64,000 bases of DNA from JANWVO01 sp037446555 (GTDB taxonomy: Bacteria; Acidobacteriota; Terriglobia; Bryobacterales; Bryobacteraceae), in assembly GCA_037446555.1 (NCBI GenBank), contig JBBIIK010000001.1:223895-287894 (forward strand). The letters run 5' to 3'. Positions within the stretch are counted from its first letter, which is position 1. Each line of letters opens with the position of its first letter. The notes below the pieces were generated by a model. It searched no databases. It was given only the letters and a program-made list of their open reading frames with translations, and was not told the origin of the DNA. The translations under genes were made by a program, and so were the position numbers. Below are positions 17,024-25,826 of this stretch, piece by piece.

Positions 17024-18446
17024 CCAGATCCGGCGACGCCAGGTCGAGGTCCGCCACCGGGATCACGCGCAATGGCCCGTAGGCTTCGAGGTCCTTGGCG
17101 AACTCTTTGGCATTGCCCACCGCCGTGATGGCGAGCCTGTCCGGTTGCAGGAAGCGCCGGACGGCGGCTTCCACATCCGCCCGCGTGAGTTTTTCTAGCC
17201 GCTCGCGGTAGCGCGCCCAGTAGTCGCTGCCGAGTCCGTTGACCTCCGCGGCGAGCACGCGCGCCGCCACCGAGGAGGCGGTTTCGGTGGCGATGGCGAA
17301 CGAGCCTGAAAGATATGCCCTGGCCTCTTCGAATTCCGCTTCGGTGGCGGGATTTTCGCGGTATTCCCTCATCAGGTCGACGAGCATGCGGATCGCCTCG
17401 GCGGTCTTCTCCGTGCGCGTGAAGGTGCTGGCTTCGAAGATGCCCGCGAAGCGGCTGGGCTCGAAATACGAGGTGGCGCCGTAGGTAAGCCCCTCGTTGG
17501 CGCGGAGTTTCATGTTCAGCCGCGAATTGAAGCTGCCGCCGAAGATCTGGTTGCCGAGTTGAAGGGCGATGTAGTCGGGGTGGTTCCTGGGAATGCCGGC
17601 ATGCCCGACCGCGATGTGCGTCTGGTTCTCGGTGGGCATGTCGACGATCAGCACGCGCGGCTCCGGCGCAGGGGCGGGCGGCAGCGGTTCGTCGGGCGGA
17701 CCCTGCTTGCGCCAGCCGCCGAACCACTTCTCGGCGAACGCGAAAGCCTCATCGGGGCTCAGATCGCCGGCGATAACGAGCCAGGCCCGGTTGGGCGCGT
17801 AGAACTTTTCATAGAAGCTGACGAGGTCCTCGCGCTTGAGCGCGGCAATGGTGTCGGGTGTGCCGTCGCCGGGCCATGCGTAGGGATGCGCGCCGAGAAT
17901 GGCGCGAGCGCCTGCCACGCCCGCAAGGTACTGCGCGCTGGCGTACTGCACGGCGAGCGAGGACTGCACCTGCTGCCGCTGCCGCTCGATCTCCTCCTCG
18001 GCGAAGACAGGATTCTGGATGATGTCCGCCATCAGTTCGAAGCCCAAGGAGGCGCGGCTCTTGAGGAATGCCATCGACACAGTGGCCGCGTCCGTGCCGG
18101 CCGTGGCGTTCAGCTGGCCGCCGGCGCTGTCGACCGCCTGGGCGATTTGCTGCGAACTGCGCGTCTTGGTCCCTTCCCGCAGCAGGGCGGCCGCCAGCGA
18201 GGCGAGCCCCGCCTTTTCCGGCGGCGCGTAGGCATGGCCGGCCAGCACCTGCAGCGACGCGGCGACCAGAGGCAGCCGGCGGTCCTCCACGGCCAGCACC
18301 CGCAGGCCGTTAGGGAGCGTGCGTGGCACGGCACGGGGGAATTCATAGGGGCGCGTCGCCGCGGGCGGAGGCGGCGCGGCTTTCTGCACGGGTTGGGCGT
18401 TGATCGTCATGGCCATCATCAGCAGGCAGACTGGGGAGAGCCGCAC
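17001..18446 (-). CDS. M16 peptidase-like subunit lacking the zinc motif
   Basis: 481 residues with a signal peptide (RLSPVCLLMMAMTINAQ). Both M16 (pitrilysin) halves are visible: an N-terminal domain (LPNGLRVLAVEDRRLPLVAA) and a C-terminal domain with the RAIL-like stretch (LRANEGLTYGATSYFEPSRF). The HxxEH zinc motif expected after the first strand is replaced (EKAGLASLAAALLREG), so this is the non-catalytic partner. It is encoded 21 bases after an M16 gene that keeps the motif; the two probably form a periplasmic heterodimer, as in alpha/beta-type processing peptidases (inference). Confidence 0.87.
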   Translation of the reverse strand: MRLSPVCLLMMAMTINAQPVQKAAPPPPAATRPYEFPRAVPRTLPNGLRVLAVEDRRLPLVAASLQVLAGHAYAPPEKAGLASLAAALLREGTKTRSSQQIAQAVDSAGGQLNATAGTDAATVSMAFLKSRASLGFELMADIIQNPVFAEEEIERQRQQVQSSLAVQYASAQYLAGVAGARAILGAHPYAWPGDGTPDTIAALKREDLVSFYEKFYAPNRAWLVIAGDLSPDEAFAFAEKWFGGWRKQGPPDEPLPPAPAPEPRVLIVDMPTENQTHIAVGHAGIPRNHPDYIALQLGNQIFGGSFNSRLNMKLRANEGLTYGATSYFEPSRFAGIFEASTFTRTEKTAEAIRMLVDLMREYRENPATEAEFEEARAYLSGSFAIATETASSVAARVLAAEVNGLGSDYWARYRERLEKLTRADVEAAVRRFLQPDRLAITAVGNAKEFAKDLEAYGPLRVIPVADLDLASPDLVKPKPRP

Positions 18447-18467
18447 GGGGAGACTCCAGGTTTCAGG

Positions 18468-19823
18468 CTACTTTCCGTCGTTCGCCGCCGGGTGGATGAA
18501 CACGCGCGTCTGGCGTTGCGGCGACAGATACGTCCGCACGGCCCGCTGGACGTCGGCGGCGTTGACGCGGCGGTAACGGTCCAGTTCGCTGTTGTAGCGT
18601 TGTGGATCCTTCACCAGGACAGCGCACTTGCCGAGGAAGTCCGCCTTGGCCTGCATGCTTTCGCGCTCGAGGATGAACGAGGCCAGGATCTGGTTTTTCG
18701 CCTTTTCCAGCTCCGCTTCCGTGACGGGCTTTTCCGCCATTTCGGCGAGAATCGCTTCCATTGTTTCGAGGATTTTGCGAATGTCCTTGCCGGGATTGGC
18801 GATGGCGTAGGCGAAAAAGATCGACGGCCCTTCCAGCAGCAGCGCCTCGCCCTGGGCGGCGAGGGCCGCCTGCTCCTCGTAGACGAGCTTGCGGTAGAGG
18901 CGAGAACTCTGCCCGGCGGAGAGGATCATGGAGGCGATCTCGAGCGCGTAGCTGTCGGGATGTCCGGCGGGCGGCAGATGGTAGGCGCCAACGACGGCGT
19001 CGAGCGGCGCCTTGGGGTCTTTCAGCGAGGCTTCGCGCCTCTGCTTCTGCTCCGGCTCGGTGGCGCGCACCCGGGGGACGCGCTTGCCACGCGGGATGGC
19101 GCCGAAGTGGCGCTCCGCCAGGCGGAAGGCCTCGTCCGTGTCGAAGTCGCCCACCAGGATCACGGTGGCGTTGTTCGGCACGTAGTAAAGGCTGTGGAAG
19201 GCGCGGACATCTTCCAGTGTGGCGCGGTCGAGATCCTCGGCCGAGCCGATGGGCGAATGCTTGTAGGGGTAGCGGACGTAAGTGTTCCGCAGCACCTCTT
19301 CGAGCAGGTTTCCGTAAGGCGGGTTTTCCACGCGGAGGCGCCGCTCCTCCTTCACCACCTCGCGCTCCTTGCGGAAGTTCTCTTCGCTGACGTCGAGCGA
19401 CGCCATGCGGTCGGCTTCCAGCCACAGCATGCGCTCCAGGTAGTTCGAGGGGAACGTCTCCCAGTAGACGGTGGTGTCGAAGCCAGTGTAGGCGTTCACG
19501 ACGCCGCCCGCCTGCCGGACCATACGCATGTGCTCTTCGGGGCCTACGTTCTTCGAGCCGCGGAACATCATGTGCTCGAACAGGTGGGCAAAGCCGGTGC
19601 GTCCCGGCTTTTCGTCCTTGGAGCCGACGTGGTACCAGACCTGCAGGTTGACCACCGGGCGCGAACGGTCCTCGGCGGCGACAATCCTGAGCCCGTTTTT
19701 CAGGGTTTTCTGCCGGATCTGGAGCGCCGGCGGCGCGTCAGCGGCAATCGCGTTGGCAACGATCATGAGGAAAAGTGTGGAAGCGCGGCGGGCGCGGCGC
19801 CAGCCGCCCGGTTCTGGGTGCAT
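18468..19823 (-). CDS. M16 family zinc peptidase, catalytic subunit
   Basis: 451 residues with an N-terminal hydrophobic signal (ASTLFLMIVANAIAADA). The inverted zinc motif HLFEH lies at residues 80-84, with the third ligand glutamate probably in LERMLWLEADRM. The C-terminal half carries RLYRKLVYEEQAALAAQGEA. It is expected to degrade or process peptides in the periplasm within a closed M16 chamber. Directly upstream of its inactive paralogue, so the pair is co-transcribed. Confidence 0.9.
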   Translation of the reverse strand: MHPEPGGWRRARRASTLFLMIVANAIAADAPPALQIRQKTLKNGLRIVAAEDRSRPVVNLQVWYHVGSKDEKPGRTGFAHLFEHMMFRGSKNVGPEEHMRMVRQAGGVVNAYTGFDTTVYWETFPSNYLERMLWLEADRMASLDVSEENFRKEREVVKEERRLRVENPPYGNLLEEVLRNTYVRYPYKHSPIGSAEDLDRATLEDVRAFHSLYYVPNNATVILVGDFDTDEAFRLAERHFGAIPRGKRVPRVRATEPEQKQRREASLKDPKAPLDAVVGAYHLPPAGHPDSYALEIASMILSAGQSSRLYRKLVYEEQAALAAQGEALLLEGPSIFFAYAIANPGKDIRKILETMEAILAEMAEKPVTEAELEKAKNQILASFILERESMQAKADFLGKCAVLVKDPQRYNSELDRYRRVNAADVQRAVRTYLSPQRQTRVFIHPAANDGK

Positions 19824-19881
19824 AAAAGGAAAGCCCGGATGCGAGCCTTGTACTTCGAGGGTAGCAGAAGCGGAGCCCCTG

Positions 19882-20529
19882 TTACGGAAGCTCGCGCACC
19901 CAGATGTCCTTGAACTGCATATGGCCTTCGCCGCCGGAGTGAAGCTGAAGGGCGATGGTGCCGGCCAGGAAAGGCGCGCGCGGATCGGTGAAGTCGATCA
20001 TCTGCACGCCATTCAGCCGCGACGTGTAACGGTTGCCGTTCACTGTCACCAGCATCTCGTTCCATTCGTTCTGGCGCACGACGGTTTCGTTTTCCGGCGC
20101 GGGCCAGACGATCCAGGCGCGTCCGAAGCCGTAGACGCCCCCGGTGTGGCGGCCGATGGTGCAGTCGATCTCGAACTGCGCGCCCTGGCTGACGTCGGCC
20201 GTGCCGGGTTTGAAGCGCGTGTGGAAATACACACCGGAATTTCCCGTGCCGATGCACTTGAATTTGAGGGAAAGCTGGAAATTGCGGTAATCCTTCGCGG
20301 TCTCGAGATAGCCGTATTCCTTGGTGACCGCACGGCCGATCAGGACGCCGTCTACGACGCTCCACTCCTCCTTGCCTACCGGATTCCACCCGGCCAGGTC
20401 CTTTCCGTTGAAGAGCTGGACCCAGTCCTCTCCGGGCGGGCGCACGCCCTTCGGCAGTTGCGCCAGCGCCGCGGCCGCCGCGGACAGCAACAGAAAAACG
20501 CAGATCGAACGCTTCATGCGTTCCAGCAT
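19882..20529 (-). CDS. Secreted DUF1080 (3-keto-disaccharide hydrolase-type) protein
   Basis: 215 residues with a Sec signal (CVFLLLSAAAAALAQ) and one concanavalin-like domain of the DUF1080/3-keto-disaccharide hydrolase type: LFNGKDLAGWNPVGKEEW, FQLSLKFKCIGTGNSGVYFH and a terminal FKDIWVRELP. Such proteins are very frequent in Solibacter- and Planctomycete-like genomes and act on sugars or glycan-like material outside the cytoplasm. An alternative start at ATG 20517 would still leave a complete signal. The neighbours on this strand are M16 peptidases downstream and sugar-nucleotide genes upstream. Confidence 0.87.
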   Translation of the reverse strand: MLERMKRSICVFLLLSAAAAALAQLPKGVRPPGEDWVQLFNGKDLAGWNPVGKEEWSVVDGVLIGRAVTKEYGYLETAKDYRNFQLSLKFKCIGTGNSGVYFHTRFKPGTADVSQGAQFEIDCTIGRHTGGVYGFGRAWIVWPAPENETVVRQNEWNEMLVTVNGNRYTSRLNGVQMIDFTDPRAPFLAGTIALQLHSGGEGHMQFKDIWVRELP

Positions 20530-20550
20530 ATCCCGCCGCGCGGAGGCCCG

Positions 20551-21663
20551 CTAGACGCCCGCCCAGCGGTTGCAGGCGTCGATCGCCGCCTGCGCTTCAC
20601 CGTCGGTCAGATAGGGATAGACCGGCAGGCTTGCCTGGCGCCGGCAGAAGCGGCGCGCGGATTCCGGGTCTCCCGCGAGTTCGTGCGGCGCTTCGCGCAT
20701 CGCCTCCTGATCAAACAAAGGCAGCGGATAATGTTCCGCCGTCTGCACGCCGCAGGCCGCCATGTGCCCGCGAAAGGCTTCCTTGGCGCCGTCGGGAACG
20801 AGAACCGGGAACAGGTGCCAGACGGACTCCGAGCCTGGCGGCGGCGCGGGAATCTCGAGCTGCGGGTGCCGGATCCCTTCGATGTAGGCGCGCGCAATCT
20901 CGCGCCGGCGCGCTGTCCACCGGTGGAGGCGCGGCAGGCCCGCCTCCAGCAAAAACGCGGCCTGAATCTCGTCGAGCCGGCTGTTGAGCCCGATGGCGAC
21001 GTGGCGGTACTTGCACTGCTGGCCGTAGTCGCGCAGGCAGCGCGCGCCGGCGGCGACATCGGCATCGTTGGTCAGCAGTGCGCCGCCGTCGCCCATGGCG
21101 CCGAGGTTCTTTGTCGGATAGAAACTGGTGGCGGCCGCCACTCCCGCCGTGCCGCAGGAGCGGCCGCGCGAGCGCGCCAGCACCGACTGCGCGCAGTCCT
21201 CCACGATCCGCACGCCGCGCCGCGCGATGCGTTCCAGCTTCTCCATCTCCAGGCAATGCCCGTAAAGGTGCACCGGGACGAAGAAGCGCAGGGAAGGGTC
21301 TTGTTGGAAGAGTTCGTCGCTGGCGTCGAGATCCACGAGTCCGTTCGGCGCGCAGGGGGCGAAGACAGGCACGCCTCCAGCGCGCAGCACCGCCAGCGCC
21401 GTGGCGAACGCCGAGATGGGCGCCACCAGGACGCGGTCCCCAGGGAGGCAGCCCGCGGCGCGCAGCCCAATCTCGAGCGCATCGAGGCCGCTGGCCACGC
21501 CGACGGCCTCGCGCAGGCCCCACAACTCGGCCAACCGGCGCTCAAAGTTCTCCACCTCGCGGCCCAGGATGTACCAGCCCGAGGCACCGGCCCGGTCCAG
21601 GGCGCGGTGGAAGCAGGCGGCCGTGTCGTCCCACTGCCTGCGGAAGTCATTCATGAAAATCAT
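20551..21663 (-). CDS. DegT/DnrJ-type sugar 3-aminotransferase (FdtB/QdtB-like)
   Basis: 370 residues of the DegT/DnrJ/EryC1/StrS family, PLP enzymes that aminate keto-sugars bound to nucleotides. The PLP lysine is in SFYPTKNLGAMGDGGA, the cofactor aspartate region in VRIVEDCAQSVLA, and the substrate loop in GLNSRLDEIQAAFL. The gene overlaps by four bases with the upstream WxcM-type bifunctional gene, whose isomerase makes the 3-keto substrate; hence the likely reaction is transamination of a dTDP-3-keto-6-deoxyhexose at C3. Whether the product is Fuc3N or Qui3N cannot be told. Confidence 0.87.
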   Translation of the reverse strand: MIFMNDFRRQWDDTAACFHRALDRAGASGWYILGREVENFERRLAELWGLREAVGVASGLDALEIGLRAAGCLPGDRVLVAPISAFATALAVLRAGGVPVFAPCAPNGLVDLDASDELFQQDPSLRFFVPVHLYGHCLEMEKLERIARRGVRIVEDCAQSVLARSRGRSCGTAGVAAATSFYPTKNLGAMGDGGALLTNDADVAAGARCLRDYGQQCKYRHVAIGLNSRLDEIQAAFLLEAGLPRLHRWTARRREIARAYIEGIRHPQLEIPAPPPGSESVWHLFPVLVPDGAKEAFRGHMAACGVQTAEHYPLPLFDQEAMREAPHELAGDPESARRFCRRQASLPVYPYLTDGEAQAAIDACNRWAGV

Positions 21664-22601
21664 GGCTGATTTCCCCGAGGAAGGGAGAGAAATTCCGTGT
21701 AATCACGGATATAATCCTCCGGATCATAGTGATCCGAAGCCAGAACCAGAAGCACGGCGTCCGGCGTATATTTGTACTGGACGCCCCAGACCAGAGGAGG
21801 AATATACAGGCCGAAATTCGGGCGGTCTAGAATGAATTCCTCCCGGTTTTCCCCGTCGTCGGCGACGAAATGGCAGCTCCCATGCACGCAGACCAGAAAC
21901 TGGTGCAGTGCGCGGTGGGCGTGCTCGCCGCGAATTTTCTGGTCTTCGACGCCGAAGACCAGGAAGAAACGCCGGATTTCGAAGGGCACCTGCCGCCCCG
22001 TCTCGCCGATGGCCAGGTTGCCACGGAGATCCTCCACCAAGGGGAGGAAGTGGAAGGTGACGCCGCGGACACGCGTGGCAACGGCGCCAGGTTGTTCCGG
22101 AGGCGCAGCCACGGGCGCCGGCGGGCGCCGGGGCGTCAATCCAGCGTATCCGGTGATGCGCGCGGGATTGCCGGCCACCACGGCGTCGGCGGGCACGTTC
22201 CGCGTCACGACGGCGCCGGCGCCCACAACCGCCCGCGGCCCGACCGTGACGCCGGCGACGATCGTCGCATTGGCGCCGATGGCGGCGCCCCTTCCGATGC
22301 GCGTGGGCTGGCTCTCTTCGCCGCCGGCCGGGGAGGAGCTGCTCATGGTCACCACATGCGGCCCCAGCACGGCGCAGTCTTCCACAACCACCCCGCCGGC
22401 CACCCGGCAGCCGTCATGCAGCACCACGTCGTCGCCAACAACTGCGCCCGGGCTAACACAGACGTGTTCGCGGATCTGGCATCGCTTGCCGATTCGCGCA
22501 CCGGGCGAGATCCGGCTGAACGCCCCAACGCAGGTGCCAGCGCCAATCTCCACCGCCTCTACCAGGCTGGCCGGGTGGAGGCGAATCCCCGTTTCACCCA
22601 T
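21660..22601 (-). CDS. WxcM-like fusion: sugar N-acetyltransferase + dTDP-hexose 3,4-ketoisomerase
   Basis: 313 residues from ATG 22601 (a GTG at 22619 is also possible). Residues 1-165 form a left-handed beta-helix acyltransferase with hexapeptide repeats (IGANATIVAGVTVGPRAVVG). Residues ~190-313 form a cupin ketoisomerase of the FdtA/WxcM type (RGEHAHRALHQFLVCVHGSC, with the conserved HxH). The same domain order is known from Xanthomonas WxcM. With the aminotransferase next door this covers isomerisation, C3 amination and N-acetylation of dTDP-4-keto-6-deoxyglucose to a 3-acetamido-3,6-dideoxyhexose for surface glycan. The dTDP-glucose synthesis genes (rmlAB) are not in the window. Confidence 0.88.
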   Translation of the reverse strand: MGETGIRLHPASLVEAVEIGAGTCVGAFSRISPGARIGKRCQIREHVCVSPGAVVGDDVVLHDGCRVAGGVVVEDCAVLGPHVVTMSSSSPAGGEESQPTRIGRGAAIGANATIVAGVTVGPRAVVGAGAVVTRNVPADAVVAGNPARITGYAGLTPRRPPAPVAAPPEQPGAVATRVRGVTFHFLPLVEDLRGNLAIGETGRQVPFEIRRFFLVFGVEDQKIRGEHAHRALHQFLVCVHGSCHFVADDGENREEFILDRPNFGLYIPPLVWGVQYKYTPDAVLLVLASDHYDPEDYIRDYTEFLSLPRGNQP

Positions 22602-22686
22602 GGCTGCCAGTATAGCCACAGCGGCGGCTGGATTCCCGGATTCGTCGGTGATAGGTTAAAACCAACAGCCTTGCAGGAGGTGAGTC

Positions 22687-23919
22687 ATGGCGCAACAGGA
22701 CTGGCTGGCCATGGCGGCAGAGGAGGCGGCAAGACGGATCCTGGCACGCTCGGGAGGTCCCTCGGTGCGTATCGTACTCCTCACAGGGGGCGCGGTGGAT
22801 GCTGGCGGCGCGCAGCCGCAGTTTACGCTCTCTATCCGCACATGGCGCGCGCTGGGGGCCATGCTGATCGATCCGGAGTCGGGATTCGCGGAGAGCTACG
22901 CTTCCAGCGCGGCAGAAGTGGACGGGCCTCTCGCGGAATTCTGCGAAGAAATCTACCGGCGCTGCCCGTGGCCGCGCTCGGGCCGTGGCTTGGCGGGGCT
23001 GCTGTCGCGGCATCCCGACTGGACGCAAAGCCGATCGCTGCGCGGCGCAAGGGCCAACATTCACCGCCATTACGATCTCGGCAACGAGTTCTACCGGCTC
23101 TGGCTCGACGAGGAGATGCTCTACACCTGTGCGTTCTTCCCGCGCGAGGACGCGACGCTCGAGGAGGCGCAGCAGGCGAAGATGGAGCGGGTGGCGCGAA
23201 AGCTCGCCCTGCAACGGGATGAGCGCGTGGCCGAGGCCGGTTGCGGCTGGGGCGCCTTCGCGCTCTATATCGCGCGGGTGCATGGCTGCCGCGTCCGGGC
23301 GTTCAACATCAGCGAGGAGCAGATCGCGTGGGCGCGGCGCCGGGCGCGCGAGCTTGGGCTTGAGGGCAGGGTGGAGTTCGTGCTGGACGATTACCGTAAC
23401 ATCACCGGCTCCTACGATGTCTTCGCCTCCATCGGGATGCTCGAGCATGTCGGCAAGGACCACTACCGCGAGCTCGGCGAGGTGATCCGGCGCACCATCG
23501 GGGACAGCGGCCGCGGGCTGCTGCACTTCATCGGGCGTTCCAGTCCGGCGCCACTGAGCGCGTGGATCCGCAAGCGCATCTTTCCGGGGGCCTACGCGCC
23601 CGCGCTCAGCGAGATGCTTCCGTTGCTCGAGGCGGGCGACTACCGGGTGGCGGATGTCGAGAACCTCCGCTCCCACTATGCGCGCACACTGCGTTGCTGG
23701 CGCGAGCGGTTCGAAGCGGCCGAGCCGCGCGTGCGCCAGATGTTCAGCGAGGAGTTCGCCCGGGCCTGGAAGCTTTATCTGGCCGGCTCCGAAGCGGCGT
23801 TCCGCAGCGGGTCGTTGCAACTTTACCAGGTGCTGTTCGCCGGGCCGAGATGCGCACGGGCGCTGTGGACGCGCGAAGGCGAGCAGCAGGCGCAACTGCG
23901 CGCGGCGGGCGGCGCATGA
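22687..23919 (+). CDS. Cyclopropane-fatty-acyl-phospholipid synthase-like methyltransferase
   Basis: 410 residues with a strong ribosome site (AGGAGGTGA). The N-terminal domain is short. The C-terminal SAM methyltransferase has the CFA hallmarks: IHRHYDLGNEFYRLWLDEEM, YTCAFF, EAGCGWGAFALY (SAM motif I), SIGMLEHVGKDHY and a C-terminal YQVLFA stretch. The family transfers a methylene or methyl group to double bonds of membrane acyl chains. The stop overlaps the next gene's ATG, which encodes an FAD reductase, so the product may be reduced further (inference): methyl-branched rather than cyclopropane fatty acids are possible. Confidence 0.87.
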   Translation: MAQQDWLAMAAEEAARRILARSGGPSVRIVLLTGGAVDAGGAQPQFTLSIRTWRALGAMLIDPESGFAESYASSAAEVDGPLAEFCEEIYRRCPWPRSGRGLAGLLSRHPDWTQSRSLRGARANIHRHYDLGNEFYRLWLDEEMLYTCAFFPREDATLEEAQQAKMERVARKLALQRDERVAEAGCGWGAFALYIARVHGCRVRAFNISEEQIAWARRRARELGLEGRVEFVLDDYRNITGSYDVFASIGMLEHVGKDHYRELGEVIRRTIGDSGRGLLHFIGRSSPAPLSAWIRKRIFPGAYAPALSEMLPLLEAGDYRVADVENLRSHYARTLRCWRERFEAAEPRVRQMFSEEFARAWKLYLAGSEAAFRSGSLQLYQVLFAGPRCARALWTREGEQQAQLRAAGGA

Positions 23920-25010
23920 GTTCTTATGACGCGATCATCATCGGCGGCGGACCCGCCGGCTCAGCCTGCGCGGCTCGCCTGAAGAAGGGCGGCCTGGAGG
24001 CGCTGGTGGTGGACCGCGCCCTGTTTCCACGCGACAAGCCCTGCGCCGGCTGGATCACGCCGCAAGTGCTCGAGCGGCTGGATCTGGCGCCGGAGCAGTA
24101 CGCCAGGCACGGCGTCATTGCCGAGCTGCGCGCCTTCCAAGTCTCGCGGCTCGGCAGCGCTCCGGTTCATGTGTCCTACGACTCTCCGGTGAGCCATGCC
24201 ATCCGGCGGTGCGAGTTCGACAAGCACCTGCTGGAACGTTCCGGCGCGCGCGTACGCACCGGAACCGAGGTGGTTTCGCTGGAACGGCGCGGTGGGCGGT
24301 GGGTGGTGAACGGCGAATGGGAGGCGCCCGTGCTGGTCGGCGCTGGCGGGCACTTCTGCCCGGTGGCGCGCATGCTCGGCGCGAAGCCCTCCGGGGAAGT
24401 GGCTGTGGCGGCGCAGGAGGCGGAGTTTGAACTGACCGAAGAGGAAGCCGTCCGCTGCACGCTGCCAGAGGGATGCGTTGATCTTTCCTTCGCCCCGGAT
24501 CTGGACGGCTACGGCTGGTGCGTGCGCAAGCGCCGCTGGCTGAACACCGGCCTCGGAACGCTGCGCCATGGCAGGCTGAAACCGCAGCTGGAACAATACC
24601 TGGGAATTCTCCGCCGCCGGGGCGTTCTGCCGGAGGGCTGCCAGCCCGCCCTGGGCGGCCACGCCTACATCCTGCGCGGGCTCGCCCGCCGACCTTTGTT
24701 TGCCGAAGGCGTGCTGCTGGCGGGCGATGCAGCAGGGCTGGCTTTCGACTCGAGCGGCGAAGGAATCCTGCCGGCGGTCGTCTCCGGGACTCTGGCGGCG
24801 GAGGCCATTCTGGCTGCGGGTCTGCGCCCCGAGCGGCTGGACGGGGCCGCCTACGCCGCCGCCGTGGAGAAGGAGTTGGGCCCGCGCGGCCAAGGAAGGC
24901 GCGGCGCGTCGTGGCTGGAGCGGCTGGGCGCGGTGTTCGCCTTCCGCTCGGCCGTTTTCGTGCGCCGCGAGGTCGTGGAGAAGCGTTTTCTGCGCAGAAA
25001 TGGCGGATAG
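23916..25010 (+). CDS. FAD-dependent oxidoreductase, geranylgeranyl-reductase family
   Basis: 364 residues from ATG 23916, overlapping the CFA-like gene by four bases. The FAD-binding Rossmann motif is IIIGGGPAGSACAARL at residues 7-22, followed by RDKPCAGWITPQVLERL (the CG/AG signature of geranylgeranyl reductases) and the second FAD site LLAGDAAGLAFDSSGEGI. Relatives reduce isolated double bonds in isoprenoid chains. Partnered with a CFA-type methyltransferase, it may act on fatty acyl or isoprenoid lipids. The true substrate is unknown. Confidence 0.85.
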   Translation: MSSYDAIIIGGGPAGSACAARLKKGGLEALVVDRALFPRDKPCAGWITPQVLERLDLAPEQYARHGVIAELRAFQVSRLGSAPVHVSYDSPVSHAIRRCEFDKHLLERSGARVRTGTEVVSLERRGGRWVVNGEWEAPVLVGAGGHFCPVARMLGAKPSGEVAVAAQEAEFELTEEEAVRCTLPEGCVDLSFAPDLDGYGWCVRKRRWLNTGLGTLRHGRLKPQLEQYLGILRRRGVLPEGCQPALGGHAYILRGLARRPLFAEGVLLAGDAAGLAFDSSGEGILPAVVSGTLAAEAILAAGLRPERLDGAAYAAAVEKELGPRGQGRRGASWLERLGAVFAFRSAVFVRREVVEKRFLRRNGG

Positions 25011-25019
25011 AATCCGCTG

Positions 25020-25826
25020 TTATTCAGAGAAGAGCAGGCCTTCCAGTTCGTCCAGGCACAGGTAATTCGGGATAATGTAATCCGCGCCCACGGAGACCAG
25101 CCGCTGCCTTTTCCATTCGTCCACGCGCAGGCATTCCGGCTCGTCCGTGGCCACTCCCACAGCCACTCCGCCCACCGTCTTCACGTTCTCGATTTCCACG
25201 TAGCCGTCGCCGAAGGCCAGGAATTCATCGCCCGCACATTCGGCCCGGCTGATGATCCTTTCGATCAGGATTTTCTTTGAAAAACTGCGATAATCGTCCA
25301 GCGCCCCGAAAATTCCGCCGTCGAAACAACCGGCCACCTGCAACAGCTCCGCCTCGCGCCGCATGAATTCCTGGTCGGTTCCCGAGGCCAGGTACAGCTT
25401 CAGCCCGCGGCGCCGCAGCCTCTCCAGAAGCCGGCGCGATCCCGGCACCAGATACTTCTCCGGCGGCGCGGCGCCCGATTCGAGCTCCTCCAGCCGGTGC
25501 CGGATTCGTTCATGCAGCCGGTCGAGATACCGGTACTTGTATACCAGCGGATCCTCCGGCCTGCCGCCGCGCAGCTCCACCTGCCGAGCCAGCTCGATCA
25601 TCTGATAAATGGTCTGCTTGCCGGTGAGGCGGTAGACGAACTCGCGCACAGTACGCTCGATCTCTTCTTCGGACTCGCCAGTGCCCAGCGAGGCCAGCAC
25701 CTCCACCATCATCGGCACCATGACGTCGAACCAGCCGGCGCGGATCAGAGAGAGCGTTCCGTCGAAATCGAACAGCGCCACCCGCGCGCGGGCCGCGCTC
25801 CGGCCCGTGATCACCTCCACGCTCAT
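25020..25826 (-). CDS. HAD-superfamily hydrolase
   Basis: 268 residues. HAD motif I is LFDFDGTLS, motif II falls in LYLASGTDQEF, and motif IV in FLAFGDGYVEIENVKTVGG. A helical cap lies between motifs I and II (about 30-130). This is a cytoplasmic phosphatase or phosphoglucomutase-like enzyme acting on a small phosphorylated metabolite. Its start codon shares one base with the stop of the upstream IclR regulator (TGATG), so both are one transcript. With the divergent DapA-like aldolase it likely belongs to a sugar or sugar-acid catabolic unit. Confidence 0.83.
   Translation of the reverse strand: MSVEVITGRSAARARVALFDFDGTLSLIRAGWFDVMVPMMVEVLASLGTGESEEEIERTVREFVYRLTGKQTIYQMIELARQVELRGGRPEDPLVYKYRYLDRLHERIRHRLEELESGAAPPEKYLVPGSRRLLERLRRRGLKLYLASGTDQEFMRREAELLQVAGCFDGGIFGALDDYRSFSKKILIERIISRAECAGDEFLAFGDGYVEIENVKTVGGVAVGVATDEPECLRVDEWKRQRLVSVGADYIIPNYLCLDELEGLLFSE

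Noticed and set aside
17559..19913. 784-residue plus-strand open frame
   Set aside because: Antisense shadow of the two M16 peptidase genes, which have clear motifs.
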